Below, piece after piece: positions 24,698 to 34,131 of a DNA stretch of 64,000 bases. The stretch is from CG1-02-35-72 sp045046885. Lineage in GTDB: Bacteria; Bacteroidota; Bacteroidia; Flavobacteriales; Flavobacteriaceae. The stretch lies in NCBI GenBank assembly GCA_045046885.1, contig JASFYX010000029.1, forward strand, positions 1 through 64,000, read 5' to 3'. The notes beneath the pieces were generated by a model. That model was not told where the DNA came from and ran no database searches. It saw only the letters and a program-made list of their open reading frames with translations. Positions within the stretch are counted from its first letter, which is position 1. Each line of letters starts with the position of its first letter. The position numbers and the translations under genes are program-made.

Positions 24698-26297
24698 CAA
24701 ACTTGTATTTGGTGTTTTGTTGTTGTTGTTTGTCCTCTCTTTGACGGGATGTCATACTGCTTACAAAAAATCCAATTTAAAAGTATTTAGGTATAATGAG
24801 CACAGTAATATTTCGTCTTTAGATCCTGCTTTTGCCAAAACGCTTGCCAATACTTGGGTGGTTAATCAGTTGTTTAATAGTTTGGTGCAATTAGACGATA
24901 GTTTGCACATACAACCCGATGTGGCTAAGTCTTGGAATATTTCAAATCAAGGAAAAACATACACATTTAAACTGCGTAACGATGTGTATTTCCACCGGCA
25001 TATTTTGTTTGGTATAGACAGTACACGCGCTGTTGTGGCACAAGATTTTACTTACAGTTTTAACCGTTTAAAAGATCCAAAAGTGGCTTCGCCTGGGGGG
25101 TGGATTTTACAAAATGTAGCCAATTATAAAGCTATAAGTGATTCGGTTTTTCAGATAAATTTAAAAAAAGCTTTTCCGCCATTTCTCGGCTTACTGGCTA
25201 TGAAATACTGCTCGGTTGTACCCAAAGAAGCTGTCGATTATTTTGGAGATAAATTCAGAGAACATCCCATAGGTACCGGCCCATTTAAATTCAAACTGTG
25301 GATAGAGAATACAAAATTGGTATTTTTAAAAAATACAGAGTATCATGAAGTTGACAATCAAGGTTATAAGTTACCTTATCTTGACGCTGTTGCCATTACT
25401 TTTTTACCCGATAAACAAAGCGAATTTTTACAACTCATACAGGGTAATTTAGATTATATAACAGGGTTAGATCCTTCGTATAAAGATGATATTATAGATT
25501 TTAATGGGCATTTAAATCCGCGTTATGCCAATAAATTATATATGATTTCTGGCCCTTATTTAAATACAGAATACTTAGGATTTTTATTAGACCCTAAAAA
25601 GAAGAATGCCATTCAGAATATTAATTTACGCAAAGCTGTCAATTATGGTTTTGATCGCAAAAAAATGATTCGCTTTTTGCGAAATGGCATTGGAACACCT
25701 GCTGTAAACGGTATTATTCCTAAAGGATTACCCGCTTTTAACAACATAAAAGGTTATAGTTTTAATCCTGAAAAAGCAAAAGAATACTTAAAAAAATATG
25801 TAGCTGAAACAGGAGATAGATATCCAAAAATTGCCATCAATACAGATGCTACTTATTTAGATTTATGCGAATATATTCAGCGAGAATTACAAAAGATAGG
25901 GATTGAGGTAGCAGTTGATGTCAATCCGCCCGCCACTTTACGACAAGCCAAAGCCAATGGTAAACTACCTGTTTTTCGTGCCAGTTGGATAGCCGATTAT
26001 CCTGATGCTGAGAATTATTTATCGCTTTTTTACAGTCAGTATTTTGCCCCTAATGGTCCAAATTACACTCATTTTAACAGCCCTGTTTTCGATAAACTTT
26101 ACGAACAAAGTTTTACAATGATGCCTCTAAAAGAACGTTATAAATTGTATCGGAAAATGGATAGTTTGGTTATGGCCGAAGCGCCAATTGTACCTTTGTA
26201 TTATGACCAAGTAGTGCGTTTTGTACAGAAAAATGTGACAGGTTTAGAAGTGAATCCTATAAACTTGTTACAATTAAAATGGGTCAATAAAAATTAA
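24681..26297 (+). CDS. ABC transporter substrate-binding lipoprotein, family 5
   Basis: A 538-residue SBP_bac_5 protein of the DppA/OppA type, with a lipoprotein signal ending at C24 (LSLTGC). The core features are SSLDPAFAKTLANTWVVNQLFNSLV near the start, the GTGPFKFKLW segment and INLRKAVNYGFDRKKMI. Such proteins bind di- or oligopeptides for an ABC importer. No permease or ATPase gene is beside it, so its partners must lie elsewhere or it may act in another way. It ends in a four-base convergent overlap with the EEP gene. Confidence 0.88.
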   Translation: MNLKSNKLVFGVLLLLFVLSLTGCHTAYKKSNLKVFRYNEHSNISSLDPAFAKTLANTWVVNQLFNSLVQLDDSLHIQPDVAKSWNISNQGKTYTFKLRNDVYFHRHILFGIDSTRAVVAQDFTYSFNRLKDPKVASPGGWILQNVANYKAISDSVFQINLKKAFPPFLGLLAMKYCSVVPKEAVDYFGDKFREHPIGTGPFKFKLWIENTKLVFLKNTEYHEVDNQGYKLPYLDAVAITFLPDKQSEFLQLIQGNLDYITGLDPSYKDDIIDFNGHLNPRYANKLYMISGPYLNTEYLGFLLDPKKKNAIQNINLRKAVNYGFDRKKMIRFLRNGIGTPAVNGIIPKGLPAFNNIKGYSFNPEKAKEYLKKYVAETGDRYPKIAINTDATYLDLCEYIQRELQKIGIEVAVDVNPPATLRQAKANGKLPVFRASWIADYPDAENYLSLFYSQYFAPNGPNYTHFNSPVFDKLYEQSFTMMPLKERYKLYRKMDSLVMAEAPIVPLYYDQVVRFVQKNVTGLEVNPINLLQLKWVNKN

Positions 26298-27307
26298 AAT
26301 TCTATTGTGCTTAAAATAGGGTAGTGGTCTGAGTATTTGACTCTATAATTTTTAAAACGCAGTACTTTTAAAGTCTTATCAGTTAAAATAAAATCTATCC
26401 TTATAGGAAGGTGTTTAAAATTATAAGTTGTGCCAAATCCTGAGCCCGCCTCAGAAAAGCTATCATTAAATCCCAACTTTAAATTACGATAAGCCCAAGA
26501 AAAAGCAGTGTTGTTAAAATCACCACAGAGTATTTTTTTGTAAGCTGTTTGTTCTATGTTATTTTTAATTGTTAAAACTTGCTCTTGTTGCTTAGAAAAA
26601 GTCTTCCCTATACGTTTTAAAAGTCTTTGAGAATTATCTTTACTCAGGTTTTCTTTGTCAGGATTTATATGTAATGATTCTAAATGCACATTATAAATCC
26701 GTAAAGTATCACGTTTTTTTACAATATCGATATAAATACTGCTATTCGATGAATTGTTAAAACGCAAAGCCCCTTTGTTGATTATTTTATACTTTGAAAA
26801 AATAACCAAACCCGACTTGTTTTTAGTATCGGTAAAATCTTCATATCTGTATGGATACGCTTTTTCTAGACGCTCTTGCGGATGGTATTCTTGTAAACAA
26901 AGAACATCAGGATTTTCTTGCTGAACAAAATTGAGGATTTTATTTTTTATCTGATTGTCGTCTATCCAATTATAAATATTAAAAAGTCTGACGTTATACG
27001 ACATAAGATTTATTTTGGTGTTGCTGATAATTTCTTTTGACTGAAATTTATAAAATGAAGTCGCGTAATTAAATCCTAAAAGTAAACAAAGCAAAGAAAG
27101 TAACATCTGCTTTTTGAGACCAACTAACCAATAAAAAAAAAATAATAAATTGATAATCAATAAAACGGGGACGAGTAAACTCAGTGTGGAAATAGCAGGC
27201 AGATAAGAAGGTTTTATAAACGGAATTAAATACGACAGTAAAAGTAACACAGCAAAAATACTGTTTAAAAAATAAATTACTTTATTGCCAAAACTCAGTT
27301 TTTTCAA
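26294..27307 (-). CDS. Endonuclease/exonuclease/phosphatase-family membrane protein
   Basis: A 337-residue protein with three hydrophobic helices in the first ~85 residues, then an EEP catalytic domain. Active-site motifs are present in order: MSYNVRLFN, LCLQEYH with the metal-binding glutamate, CGDFNNTAFSW with the Asp/Asn pair, and the closing SDHYPIL with Asp/His. The membrane anchor points to a phosphodiesterase or phosphatase working at the membrane; the substrate is unknown. It overlaps the preceding rhomboid gene by four bases and ends the mutL operon. Confidence 0.87.
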   Translation of the reverse strand: MKKLSFGNKVIYFLNSIFAVLLLLSYLIPFIKPSYLPAISTLSLLVPVLLIINLLFFFYWLVGLKKQMLLSLLCLLLGFNYATSFYKFQSKEIISNTKINLMSYNVRLFNIYNWIDDNQIKNKILNFVQQENPDVLCLQEYHPQERLEKAYPYRYEDFTDTKNKSGLVIFSKYKIINKGALRFNNSSNSSIYIDIVKKRDTLRIYNVHLESLHINPDKENLSKDNSQRLLKRIGKTFSKQQEQVLTIKNNIEQTAYKKILCGDFNNTAFSWAYRNLKLGFNDSFSEAGSGFGTTYNFKHLPIRIDFILTDKTLKVLRFKNYRVKYSDHYPILSTIEF

Positions 27308-28155
27308 GACTTACCCGATTTAAATAAAAAATCTTTTTCTTCTTTTGTCAGTGTTTCGTAACCCGACTTGCTAATTTTATCAAGTATGGCGTCCACCTTT
27401 TTTTGATTGGCCATGGTACTCGTCGTTTTGGTACGCTTAGCCGATTTATAAACGGTTTTTAAAGGTCTTTGTTTTTTAGATTTGAATAAATTTGAAAAAT
27501 AATCGAATATAGGACTGTCTTTTTTTGTTTGAGAAGTCAATAAAAAGCCTACCAATGCCCCTCCTAAATGAGCTAGATGTCCGCCAGCATTTTCAACAGG
27601 AATTTGAATGATATCTAAACCGACCCAAATAGCTGCCAGATGCCACAATTTGACAAAACCTATAAAACGGATTTTAATTTCGTAATTGGGCATATAAGTG
27701 GCAATGCCTATAAAAATAGCTGTAACAGATGCCGAAGCGCCCACCAATACCGTATTAGTTTGTTTTAAGATGGGAAAATAATTATAACTCAGCATAAATA
27801 TTAAGCCACCAAATAAGGCTCCTAAAACGTAGTAGTTTAAAAAATGTTTTGGTGTAAAGTATTCTAAAAAGAGATTTCCTATATAAAATAAAACTAACAA
27901 ATTAGACAATATATGCCATAAACCTGCGTGTAAAAAAGCGTACGTAAAAAGTGTCCAAGGTTTGTAAATAAAGGTGTTGAAATCGGCTGGTAAGGCAAAC
28001 CAATCGAACACAAAATTGGATTGCGAAGCCATTAAAAAAGCCAATGTGTTAAATAGGAAGCCTAGAAAAAATACAACGACGTTTATATAGATTAATTTTT
28101 CTACTATAGTGCCTTTTTTAAAACGATATTTTATGTTATTTATAAAGTTGTTCAT
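27304..28155 (-). CDS. Rhomboid family intramembrane serine protease
   Basis: A 283-residue six-helix rhomboid. The catalytic serine is S141 in VGASASV and the histidine H196 in GGHLAHLGGAL, with the WTLFTYAFLHAGLWHILSN loop typical of the family. The soluble ~80-residue C-terminal tail ends with KISKSGYETLTKEEKDFLF, a short motif found at the end of many Bacteroidota rhomboids. It lies three bases downstream of a second, shorter rhomboid gene. Confidence 0.92.
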   Translation of the reverse strand: MNNFINNIKYRFKKGTIVEKLIYINVVVFFLGFLFNTLAFLMASQSNFVFDWFALPADFNTFIYKPWTLFTYAFLHAGLWHILSNLLVLFYIGNLFLEYFTPKHFLNYYVLGALFGGLIFMLSYNYFPILKQTNTVLVGASASVTAIFIGIATYMPNYEIKIRFIGFVKLWHLAAIWVGLDIIQIPVENAGGHLAHLGGALVGFLLTSQTKKDSPIFDYFSNLFKSKKQRPLKTVYKSAKRTKTTSTMANQKKVDAILDKISKSGYETLTKEEKDFLFKSGKS

Positions 28156-28158
28156 TAT

Positions 28159-28758
28159 TTAATGCCACCTTTTAAATTGGTTGTTGCGCCAGTAGAGCAT
28201 CATTATAAAACCGAATAAAGCCCCACCAATATGGGCAAAATGGGCAATACTACCACCGCCACTAAAGCCAAAATAAAGGTCACTTAAAATTAAAAGCGGA
28301 ATAAAATATTTGGCCGCAATGGGTACTGGAAAAAATATAAGTGCCAATTTGGAATTTGGAAAAGACATACCAAAAGCAACTAAAACACCATAAATAGCAC
28401 CCGAAGCGCCTACAGCAGGGATATTATAAACTTGAAATAAATAATTAGATAGCGTATGAATAGCTGCAGCCCCTAATCCGGCAGAGAAATAAAAGAATAA
28501 GAATTTTTTTGAACCCCACATTTGCTCTAAAGGCGACCCAAAGGCATATAAAGCATACATATTGAAAAGGATGTGCATAAAACCACCGTGCATAAACATA
28601 TGTGTGACAATTTGCCACGCATGAAAATAAGGACTCGTTGGGTAAAACAAAGCAAGATATTCAAACATTAAATTGGTGTCGAATACATAAAACGTGGCTA
28701 TATAAAATAACACATTTATAATGATAAGGTTTTTTATAGCGGGTTGTAATTGAATCAT
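28159..28758 (-). CDS. Rhomboid family intramembrane serine protease (short)
   Basis: A 199-residue rhomboid with the catalytic serine S119 in VGASGAIYG and histidine H176 in HFAHIGGALFG; VTHMFMHGGFMHILFNMYAL is the conserved helix-2 signature. It lacks the C-terminal tail of its neighbour. The two are in tandem, three bases apart, both behind mutL. Their sequences differ clearly, so this is an old duplication or independent recruitment. Natural substrates are unknown. Confidence 0.92.
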   Translation of the reverse strand: MIQLQPAIKNLIIINVLFYIATFYVFDTNLMFEYLALFYPTSPYFHAWQIVTHMFMHGGFMHILFNMYALYAFGSPLEQMWGSKKFLFFYFSAGLGAAAIHTLSNYLFQVYNIPAVGASGAIYGVLVAFGMSFPNSKLALIFFPVPIAAKYFIPLLILSDLYFGFSGGGSIAHFAHIGGALFGFIMMLYWRNNQFKRWH

Positions 28759-28768
28759 AAACAGTTAA

Positions 28769-30559
28769 TTAAAATGCATTAAATTTTTTTTCTATATCTT
28801 CTAAAGATAAGGTTATAAAACAGGGTTTGCCTTGCGGCGATACAGAAGGTTCTTTACAAGCAAACAAATTATTGAGCAACTCTTCTTGTTCTTTTGTGTC
28901 TAAAGAAACCCCTTTTTTAACAGCCAAATTTCTTGCCAAACTTTTGGCAATGCAGTCAACCTGACTATAATTGCTGTTTTTTGTCTGATTTTGAATAGCG
29001 TCTAAAAGACTTTCTATAAGATTTTGAACATCTTGTTCATTAACCGTTTCAGGACGTCCTACAATGACAATTTCTGAAGCGTTTTTTTGCTCGAATTTAA
29101 ATCCAATACTTTCAAAATCTGATTGTAAACTCAAAAGAAGTGCTTGATCTTGCTTGTTTAAATTTAAATTTATTGGAAAGAGTAGTTGCTGACTGGCCGA
29201 TTCTTCTAAAGTTATTTTGGTTAAATAGTCTTCGTACAAAATACGTTGATGTGCCAAATTTTGATCTATTAAAACCAATCCCGATTTAATGGTACTTAAA
29301 ATATATCTATTGCGAATTTGCATACACACGTGTGTATCTAAATTAAAACCAGTGTCAAATAAGTCCTCATTTTCTGTGGCATTTTCTATTGTAGTGTTAT
29401 TTACAGCGTATAAATCTTCCCAATTTGTACTAGGTTTTTTAAAAGTATCCCCTTTAAAAGGATTAAAATCGGCATCTACACTAATCCGTGGTGTAGAGGT
29501 TGCTTTATCTTTAAAATTGTAGGGAATGTCTAAAGCCGCATTTCTTTCGAAATCGAGTGCTGGTGCTATTTGATATTGCCCTAAACTGTGCTTAATTGTA
29601 GAACGAATAATGGCATATAAAGCCTTTTCATTTTCAAATTTCACTTCCGTTTTTGTGGGGTGAATATTGATATCAATTTGCGCGGTTGGCACCTCTAAAT
29701 ACAAGAAATAGGTAGGGTGATAACCAGAGCCCAACAACCCTTCAAAAGCTGTAATAACCGCGTGGTGTAAATAATTACTTTTTATAAAACGGTTGTTGGC
29801 AAAAAAGAATTGTTCGCCACGTTTTTTCTTGGCGTATTCTGGTTTGGCAACAAATCCTATAATATTAACCAGTTCGGTTTCTTCACTAATTGGTACTAAA
29901 CGTTCATTGGTTTTTTTACCGAAAACACCTACTATGCGTTGTCTTAAATTAGAAACGGGTAATTGATAGATGTTATTACTGTTGTGATACAAAGAAAAAG
30001 CAATATGTGGATGTGCCAAAGCCACCCGTTGAAATTCGTCAACTATATGACGTGTTTCTAAGGTGTCAGATTTTAAGAAATTCCGCCTAGCCGGAATATT
30101 GTAAAACAAATTTTTAACGGCAATGCTCGTCCCAGTTGGGTTCGAAATGACTTCTTGTTTTTTAACTTTGCTCCCCTCAATAATTATTTGAGTCCCTAAA
30201 TCTTGATTATCGGTTTTGGTTTTTAACTCAACATGTGCAATAGCTGCAATTGAAGCTAAGGCTTCACCTCTAAAGCCTTTTGTGTGTAAATTGTAGAGAT
30301 CTTTAGCTTCTCTAATTTTTGAAGTGGCGTGGCGTTCAAAAGACAAACGCGCGTCTGTGGCACTCATACCACTGCCATTATCTATGACTTGTATAAGCGT
30401 TTTTCCCGCATCCTTAATGAGTAATTTTATTAAAGTAGCATTGGCGTCAATGGCATTTTCTAACAATTCTTTAGCAACAGAAGCAGGGCGTTGCACCACT
30501 TCTCCTGCAGCAATTTGATTGGCCACATGGTCTGGTAATAATTGAATTATATCTGCCAT
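28769..30559 (-). CDS. mutL: DNA mismatch repair protein MutL
   Basis: A 596-residue MutL that links MutS mismatch recognition to strand removal. The GHKL ATPase has ELLENAIDANA, DNGSGM and the TKGFRGEALASI lid; the transducer domain follows. The C-terminal domain is present, but the endonuclease signature DQHAxxER is degraded to DQNLAHQR (about 425), and the CPHGRP zinc motif reads SPQGKP. Metal-dependent nicking activity is therefore doubtful. It starts one base inside the end of a small membrane-protein gene and is followed by two rhomboids. Confidence 0.96.
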   Translation of the reverse strand: MADIIQLLPDHVANQIAAGEVVQRPASVAKELLENAIDANATLIKLLIKDAGKTLIQVIDNGSGMSATDARLSFERHATSKIREAKDLYNLHTKGFRGEALASIAAIAHVELKTKTDNQDLGTQIIIEGSKVKKQEVISNPTGTSIAVKNLFYNIPARRNFLKSDTLETRHIVDEFQRVALAHPHIAFSLYHNSNNIYQLPVSNLRQRIVGVFGKKTNERLVPISEETELVNIIGFVAKPEYAKKKRGEQFFFANNRFIKSNYLHHAVITAFEGLLGSGYHPTYFLYLEVPTAQIDINIHPTKTEVKFENEKALYAIIRSTIKHSLGQYQIAPALDFERNAALDIPYNFKDKATSTPRISVDADFNPFKGDTFKKPSTNWEDLYAVNNTTIENATENEDLFDTGFNLDTHVCMQIRNRYILSTIKSGLVLIDQNLAHQRILYEDYLTKITLEESASQQLLFPINLNLNKQDQALLLSLQSDFESIGFKFEQKNASEIVIVGRPETVNEQDVQNLIESLLDAIQNQTKNSNYSQVDCIAKSLARNLAVKKGVSLDTKEQEELLNNLFACKEPSVSPQGKPCFITLSLEDIEKKFNAF

Positions 30560-30837
30560 TAAAAGAATGAGATTCCTATATATTTAAAATATATGTAAAC
30601 AAAGAATACTAAAATAACAATAATTAAGGCTGTTTTCACATTGGCATTATTGCGTGATGGCTGTTTACTTTTTTTCCAACTTTCTCTAAAATTGGTACGT
30701 GTTCTTGTTACCGTTTCTTTGTCTTCAATAGCGTATTTTTTCTTTACAGCCTCTAGGCGTTCTTTCCGTTCGTTGTAAAAACGGGGTTTGTAATTAAAAA
30801 CATAATGCGCGCGTTGTTTAAAAAAATTGCCAATCAT
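30559..30837 (-). CDS. Small single-pass membrane protein of unknown function
   Basis: A 92-residue protein with a basic cytoplasmic N-terminus (FFKQRAHYVFNYKPRFYNERKE) and one C-terminal transmembrane helix (about 70-88). I recall such a gene before mutL in other flavobacteria but know no function. It overlaps mutL by one base, which argues that it is a real, co-translated gene. Confidence 0.7.
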   Translation of the reverse strand: MIGNFFKQRAHYVFNYKPRFYNERKERLEAVKKKYAIEDKETVTRTRTNFRESWKKSKQPSRNNANVKTALIIVILVFFVYIYFKYIGISFF

Positions 30838-30910
30838 AGTATAATATGTGCTTACAGCCCAAAAGTAATTAAATTGTAATGAGTGGTCAAATTTTGTGGA
30901 AAAGTTGCTG

Positions 30911-31396
30911 TTAATTCTCTCTTAAATTTGCCATTTTAAGCGCAGCAACGGCACATTCAACTCCTTTATTGCCGTGTTTGCCACCAGATCTGTCTAGAGC
31001 CTGTTGTAAAGTGTTATCTGTTAAAACGCAAAAAACAATTGGTGTGTCGTATTTAATATTTAAATCTTTAATTCCTAATGAAACAGCATTACAAACAAAA
31101 TCAAAATGTTTTGTTTCGCCTTGAATAACGCTGCCAATGGCTACAACAGCATCTAATTTATGAGAAGATACAAGCCGTTTTGAGGCGTAAATTAATTCAA
31201 AACTTCCGGGAACGTTTAATGTAATGATATGCTCTTTAAGAATACCATTTTCTTTGAGCGTTTCTAAAGCCCCTTTGTAAAGTGCTTTTGTAATTTTAGG
31301 ATTCCACTCAGAAACGGCAATGCCAATTTTTAATTTCTCGGGATTTTTTATAACAAGTTTGTTATAAACCGATAAATTTTTTTCAGACGTTGCCAT
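30911..31396 (-). CDS. ribH: 6,7-dimethyl-8-ribityllumazine synthase
   Basis: A 161-residue lumazine synthase, the penultimate step of riboflavin synthesis, which condenses the ribityl-aminopyrimidine with 3,4-dihydroxy-2-butanone 4-phosphate. The capsid-forming family motifs are present: VSEWNPKIT, VPGSFELIYASKRL, VAIGSVIQGETKHFDFVC with the catalytic histidine, and the end GGKHGNKGVECAVAAL. The rest of the rib pathway is not in the window. It follows a TPR protein gene by five bases, a pairing I associate with Bacteroidota. Confidence 0.97.
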   Translation of the reverse strand: MATSEKNLSVYNKLVIKNPEKLKIGIAVSEWNPKITKALYKGALETLKENGILKEHIITLNVPGSFELIYASKRLVSSHKLDAVVAIGSVIQGETKHFDFVCNAVSLGIKDLNIKYDTPIVFCVLTDNTLQQALDRSGGKHGNKGVECAVAALKMANLREN

Positions 31397-31401
31397 AAAA
31401 T

Positions 31402-32178
31402 TTATTTAACAGAATACAGAGCTTTACTTTTATAATAATCAAGGTCTTTAGCAGAAGGAGACGTTTTAAAGTCGTTTTCTACACGTGTAAAATATTTTAA
31501 GGCTTTTTTGTTTTTACCTAAATTTAAAGCTGTTATGCCAGCTTTCATTAAAAACATAGGAGTCGTAAATTCGTTATCCTTAGCGTTGGCGGCTTTTACA
31601 TAATAGTCTAAAGCGTCGTCTAACTGATTTATTTCTGCAAAGGCATCGCCAATAGCCCCGTAAGAAGTAGGCGCTAATAACTCGTCATCTGAAGAATAAT
31701 TACCTAAATGTATTATGGCATTTTTGTAATCACGCATTTTTAAATAAGAAATACCAGCGTAATACTCGGCTAAATTACCGGCTTTTGTACTACTATAAGT
31801 ATCGGCTATATCTAAAAATCCATATTTACCATCGGCGCCTTCTAAGCCAAGAGTTAATAACGAATCACGTTCCTTTTCTTGTAAAATAGCAGCTTTATCG
31901 CCTAAAGCAGCTTCAAAATATTTTCTAGGAAATGACAATTCATTAGTTGCTTCAACTTCTTTAGGTTCTTGTACGTATTTGGTGTAGCCCATATAACCTA
32001 AAATTAAAACAGCAATAAGTGCTAATGTCACAAAAAGAGGTTTCTGATTTTTTTCTATCCACTGCTCTGATTTTGAAGCAGTAATATCGAGTGTTTCGAA
32101 TACTTCTCTTGTTGTGCTTTGTGATTTTTGGTTTTCGGTTGTAGCCTTTTTAGTTTTTACTTTTTTATAAGTAGCCAT
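31402..32178 (-). CDS. Membrane-anchored tetratricopeptide repeat protein
   Basis: A 258-residue protein with a lysine-rich cytoplasmic start, one transmembrane helix (about 48-66, LFVTLALIAVLILGYMGYTK) and a periplasmic part with TPR-like helices (NLAEYYAGISYLKMRDYKNA, SYGAIGDAFAEINQLDDALDYY, LMKAGITALNLGKNKKALKYF). This is the layout of YfgM-like proteins that associate with secretion or folding machinery, but that is an analogy. It is transcribed into ribH. Confidence 0.85.
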   Translation of the reverse strand: MATYKKVKTKKATTENQKSQSTTREVFETLDITASKSEQWIEKNQKPLFVTLALIAVLILGYMGYTKYVQEPKEVEATNELSFPRKYFEAALGDKAAILQEKERDSLLTLGLEGADGKYGFLDIADTYSSTKAGNLAEYYAGISYLKMRDYKNAIIHLGNYSSDDELLAPTSYGAIGDAFAEINQLDDALDYYVKAANAKDNEFTTPMFLMKAGITALNLGKNKKALKYFTRVENDFKTSPSAKDLDYYKSKALYSVK

Positions 32179-32197
32179 AGTCTTTATTTTTCAAGCG

Positions 32198-32205
32198 CAA
32201 AAATA
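32198..32205 (-). promoter_or_regulatory. -7 element upstream of the TPR-ribH pair
   Basis: Reads TATTTTTG followed by CGC on the minus strand, an exact TAnnTTTG, with a short leader of roughly 15 bases to the start codon. Confidence 0.5.
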
Positions 32206-32279
32206 TAATTTTTTATTATAAAAAGGGCATAAGTTAACGTCTAAATTTGTTATTTTGCTTGATGTAATTACAATTGCAA

Positions 32280-33362
32280 ATGCATTTAAAAAAATTAAAT
32301 CTTCTAAATTTTAAAAATTTCGAATCGGTTCAATTCGATTTCGACGCTAAAATTAATTGTTTTGTGGGCGCTAACGGCATTGGCAAGACAAATGTTTTAG
32401 ACGCCATTTATTATTTGTCGTTTACTAAAAGTTATTTTAATCCAAATACTTCGCAAATTATAAAGCACGATACAGATTTTTTTGTGATAGAAGGCCTGTT
32501 TAATAAGTTCGAGAACGAAGAAAATATTGTATGCAGCCTTAAAAAAGGACAAAAGAAAATTTTAAAACGCAATGGTAAGATTTACGAAAAGCTACAACAT
32601 CATATTGGTTTACTGCCTGCTGTGATGATTTCGCCGGCAGATAGCGATTTAATCGCCGCGGGTAGCGATGTAAGACGCAAGTTTATAGATGGGGTGATTT
32701 CGCAATCTGATACAATTTATTTAAACGATTTAATGCAGTACAATAAAGTCATATCGCAACGCAATCACCTGCTTAAATACTTTGCGGCCAATCATACTTT
32801 TAATGCACTAAATCTTGAAGTTTACGACGATAAACTGATAGATTTAGGGACAAAAATATTCGAAAAACGCAAAGCCTTTTTAGCCATATTTATTCCGATA
32901 TTTAAAGAACGCTATAAATTAATATCTAACGATAAAGAAGCGGTCAATGTGGTTTATAATTCGCATTTAGAAGCGGCTGATTTTAAACAATTGTTAAAAG
33001 ACAACCAGTCTAAAGACCGCCTTTTTCAATACTCTACAGTTGGCGTTCATAAAGATGATTTGGTTTTTACCATAAAAGATTATCCCATTAAGAAATTTGG
33101 TTCTCAAGGACAGCAAAAATCGTATTTAATCGCTTTAAAACTAGCACAATTCGATTTTATAAAATCGCAAACCAATGACACGCCTATATTGCTTTTAGAC
33201 GATATTTTTGACAAGCTAGACGAAAGCCGTGTTTTGCAACTCATCAATTTGGTAAATAAAGATAATTTTGGACAGTTGTTTATATCGGATACCCATCCCG
33301 AAAGGACAGAAAATGTCATCAAACAAATTAATCAAACCTACAAGATGTTTAACCTAACTTAA
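32280..33362 (+). CDS. recF: DNA replication and repair protein RecF
   Basis: A 360-residue SMC-like ATPase that helps load RecA at single-strand gaps. Walker A is [10 protein letters not shown], the signature is [11 protein letters not shown] and Walker B is [13 protein letters not shown] start it at [14 protein letters not shown]; a TTG two codons upstream is possible but unnecessary. A DciA-like gene follows one base after the stop. The pair recF-dciA is often near dnaA/dnaN in other phyla, but neither is here and I see no origin-like cluster of DnaA boxes. Confidence 0.96.
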   Translation: MHLKKLNLLNFKNFESVQFDFDAKINCFVGANGIGKTNVLDAIYYLSFTKSYFNPNTSQIIKHDTDFFVIEGLFNKFENEENIVCSLKKGQKKILKRNGKIYEKLQHHIGLLPAVMISPADSDLIAAGSDVRRKFIDGVISQSDTIYLNDLMQYNKVISQRNHLLKYFAANHTFNALNLEVYDDKLIDLGTKIFEKRKAFLAIFIPIFKERYKLISNDKEAVNVVYNSHLEAADFKQLLKDNQSKDRLFQYSTVGVHKDDLVFTIKDYPIKKFGSQGQQKSYLIALKLAQFDFIKSQTNDTPILLLDDIFDKLDESRVLQLINLVNKDNFGQLFISDTHPERTENVIKQINQTYKMFNLT

Positions 33363-33363
33363 T

Positions 33364-33660
33364 ATGGCCAAACGCAACGCAGAATCTAAATCTATTAAAG
33401 ATTTAATGGGGGCTTTTATATCGGAAAACAACCTGAGCAAAGGTTTTAAAAAAATTAAAGTTGAGGAAGCTTGGGCACAAGTTATGGGACCCGGGGTGCA
33501 GTCTTATACAACAGCTGTAAAAATTCAGAATGAAGTATTGGTAGTGCACTTAACATCGTCGGTTTTACGCGAAGAATTGGGTTATGGTAAAGATAAAATT
33601 ATAACCATGATGAATGAGGTTTTGGGAGAAGCGCTAATCAAAAAAGTACGGCTGACGTAA
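33364..33660 (+). CDS. DUF721 (DciA-like) protein
   Basis: A 98-residue DUF721 protein. The core SIKDLMGAFISENNLSKGFKKIKVEEAWAQVMGP, then VHLTSSVLREELGYGKDKII, fits the KH-like domain of DciA, the ancestral loader of the replicative helicase DnaB. Bacteroidota lack DnaC, so a helicase-loading role is plausible, though not shown for this short form. It begins one base after recF and is the last gene before the palindrome-rich spacer. Confidence 0.85.
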   Translation: MAKRNAESKSIKDLMGAFISENNLSKGFKKIKVEEAWAQVMGPGVQSYTTAVKIQNEVLVVHLTSSVLREELGYGKDKIITMMNEVLGEALIKKVRLT

Positions 33661-34058
33661 TGCTTAATAATAGTAGTCAGGGCTTCACTTTGAGTGAAAC
33701 CTTGACTAAATTTGTTATTGATACGATGACTCGAATCATCGTATCAATCTAAAGATACCGTCTTGGCGAGGCCTGATAAATCGGAGCGTGATGACCTTAT
33801 GAAATGGATTTTAATCATAAGATTGCTTAGTTAAATCCCATCCCTAGCCCCTGCCTACCGGCAGGTAGGCTTCCCAAGGGGAAGGGTATAATTTCTTCCC
33901 TTAGGTCAGCTATCCGCAGGACAGATGGGATAAATTAAAAATCGGTATGACGTTGGCTATCTCACCCGAACGTACCTTTTCGGTACGGACAGGTTTCGCC
34001 TTTCAGGCTAGCAAAAGGCAACAATTTATTTTACTTAATTTTTTTAAACAATAAGGTG
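33661..34058. repeat. Gene-free spacer packed with palindromes
   Basis: About 400 bases without a plausible gene, GC-richer than the surroundings. Five perfect or near-perfect hairpins follow one another: 33675-33707 (15-base stem, two mismatches), 33717-33748 (13-base perfect stem, loop CTCGAA), 33853-33870 (GCCTACC/GGTAGGC), 33870-33884 (CTTCCC/GGGAAG) and 33971-33987 (CGTACC/GGTACG), plus 33998-34019 (GCCTTT/AAAGGC). CCTAGCCCCTGCCTACCG and AAGGGGAAGGG look like dispersed flavobacterial repeat modules. The first hairpin may end recF-dciA transcription. Confidence 0.7.
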
Positions 34059-34091
34059 TTGTTTTTTAGAAATTTAAAACGATTATATTTG
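34059..34091 (+). promoter_or_regulatory. Promoter of the serine hydrolase gene
   Basis: TTG (34059-34061), 22-base spacer, TATATTTG (34084-34091). Exact -7 element and acceptable spacing; leader of about 35 bases. Confidence 0.65.
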
Positions 34092-34131
34092 TTGGGATGT
34101 AACGAGTTATGTGTAATTATAAAAAAAGATA

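Noticed and set aside
32274..33660. Replication origin near recF-dciA
   Set aside because: No dnaA, dnaN or DnaA-box cluster is visible, so recF alone does not mark an origin.
33661..34058. CRISPR array in the palindrome cluster
   Set aside because: The palindromes differ from each other and there is no regular repeat-spacer pattern.
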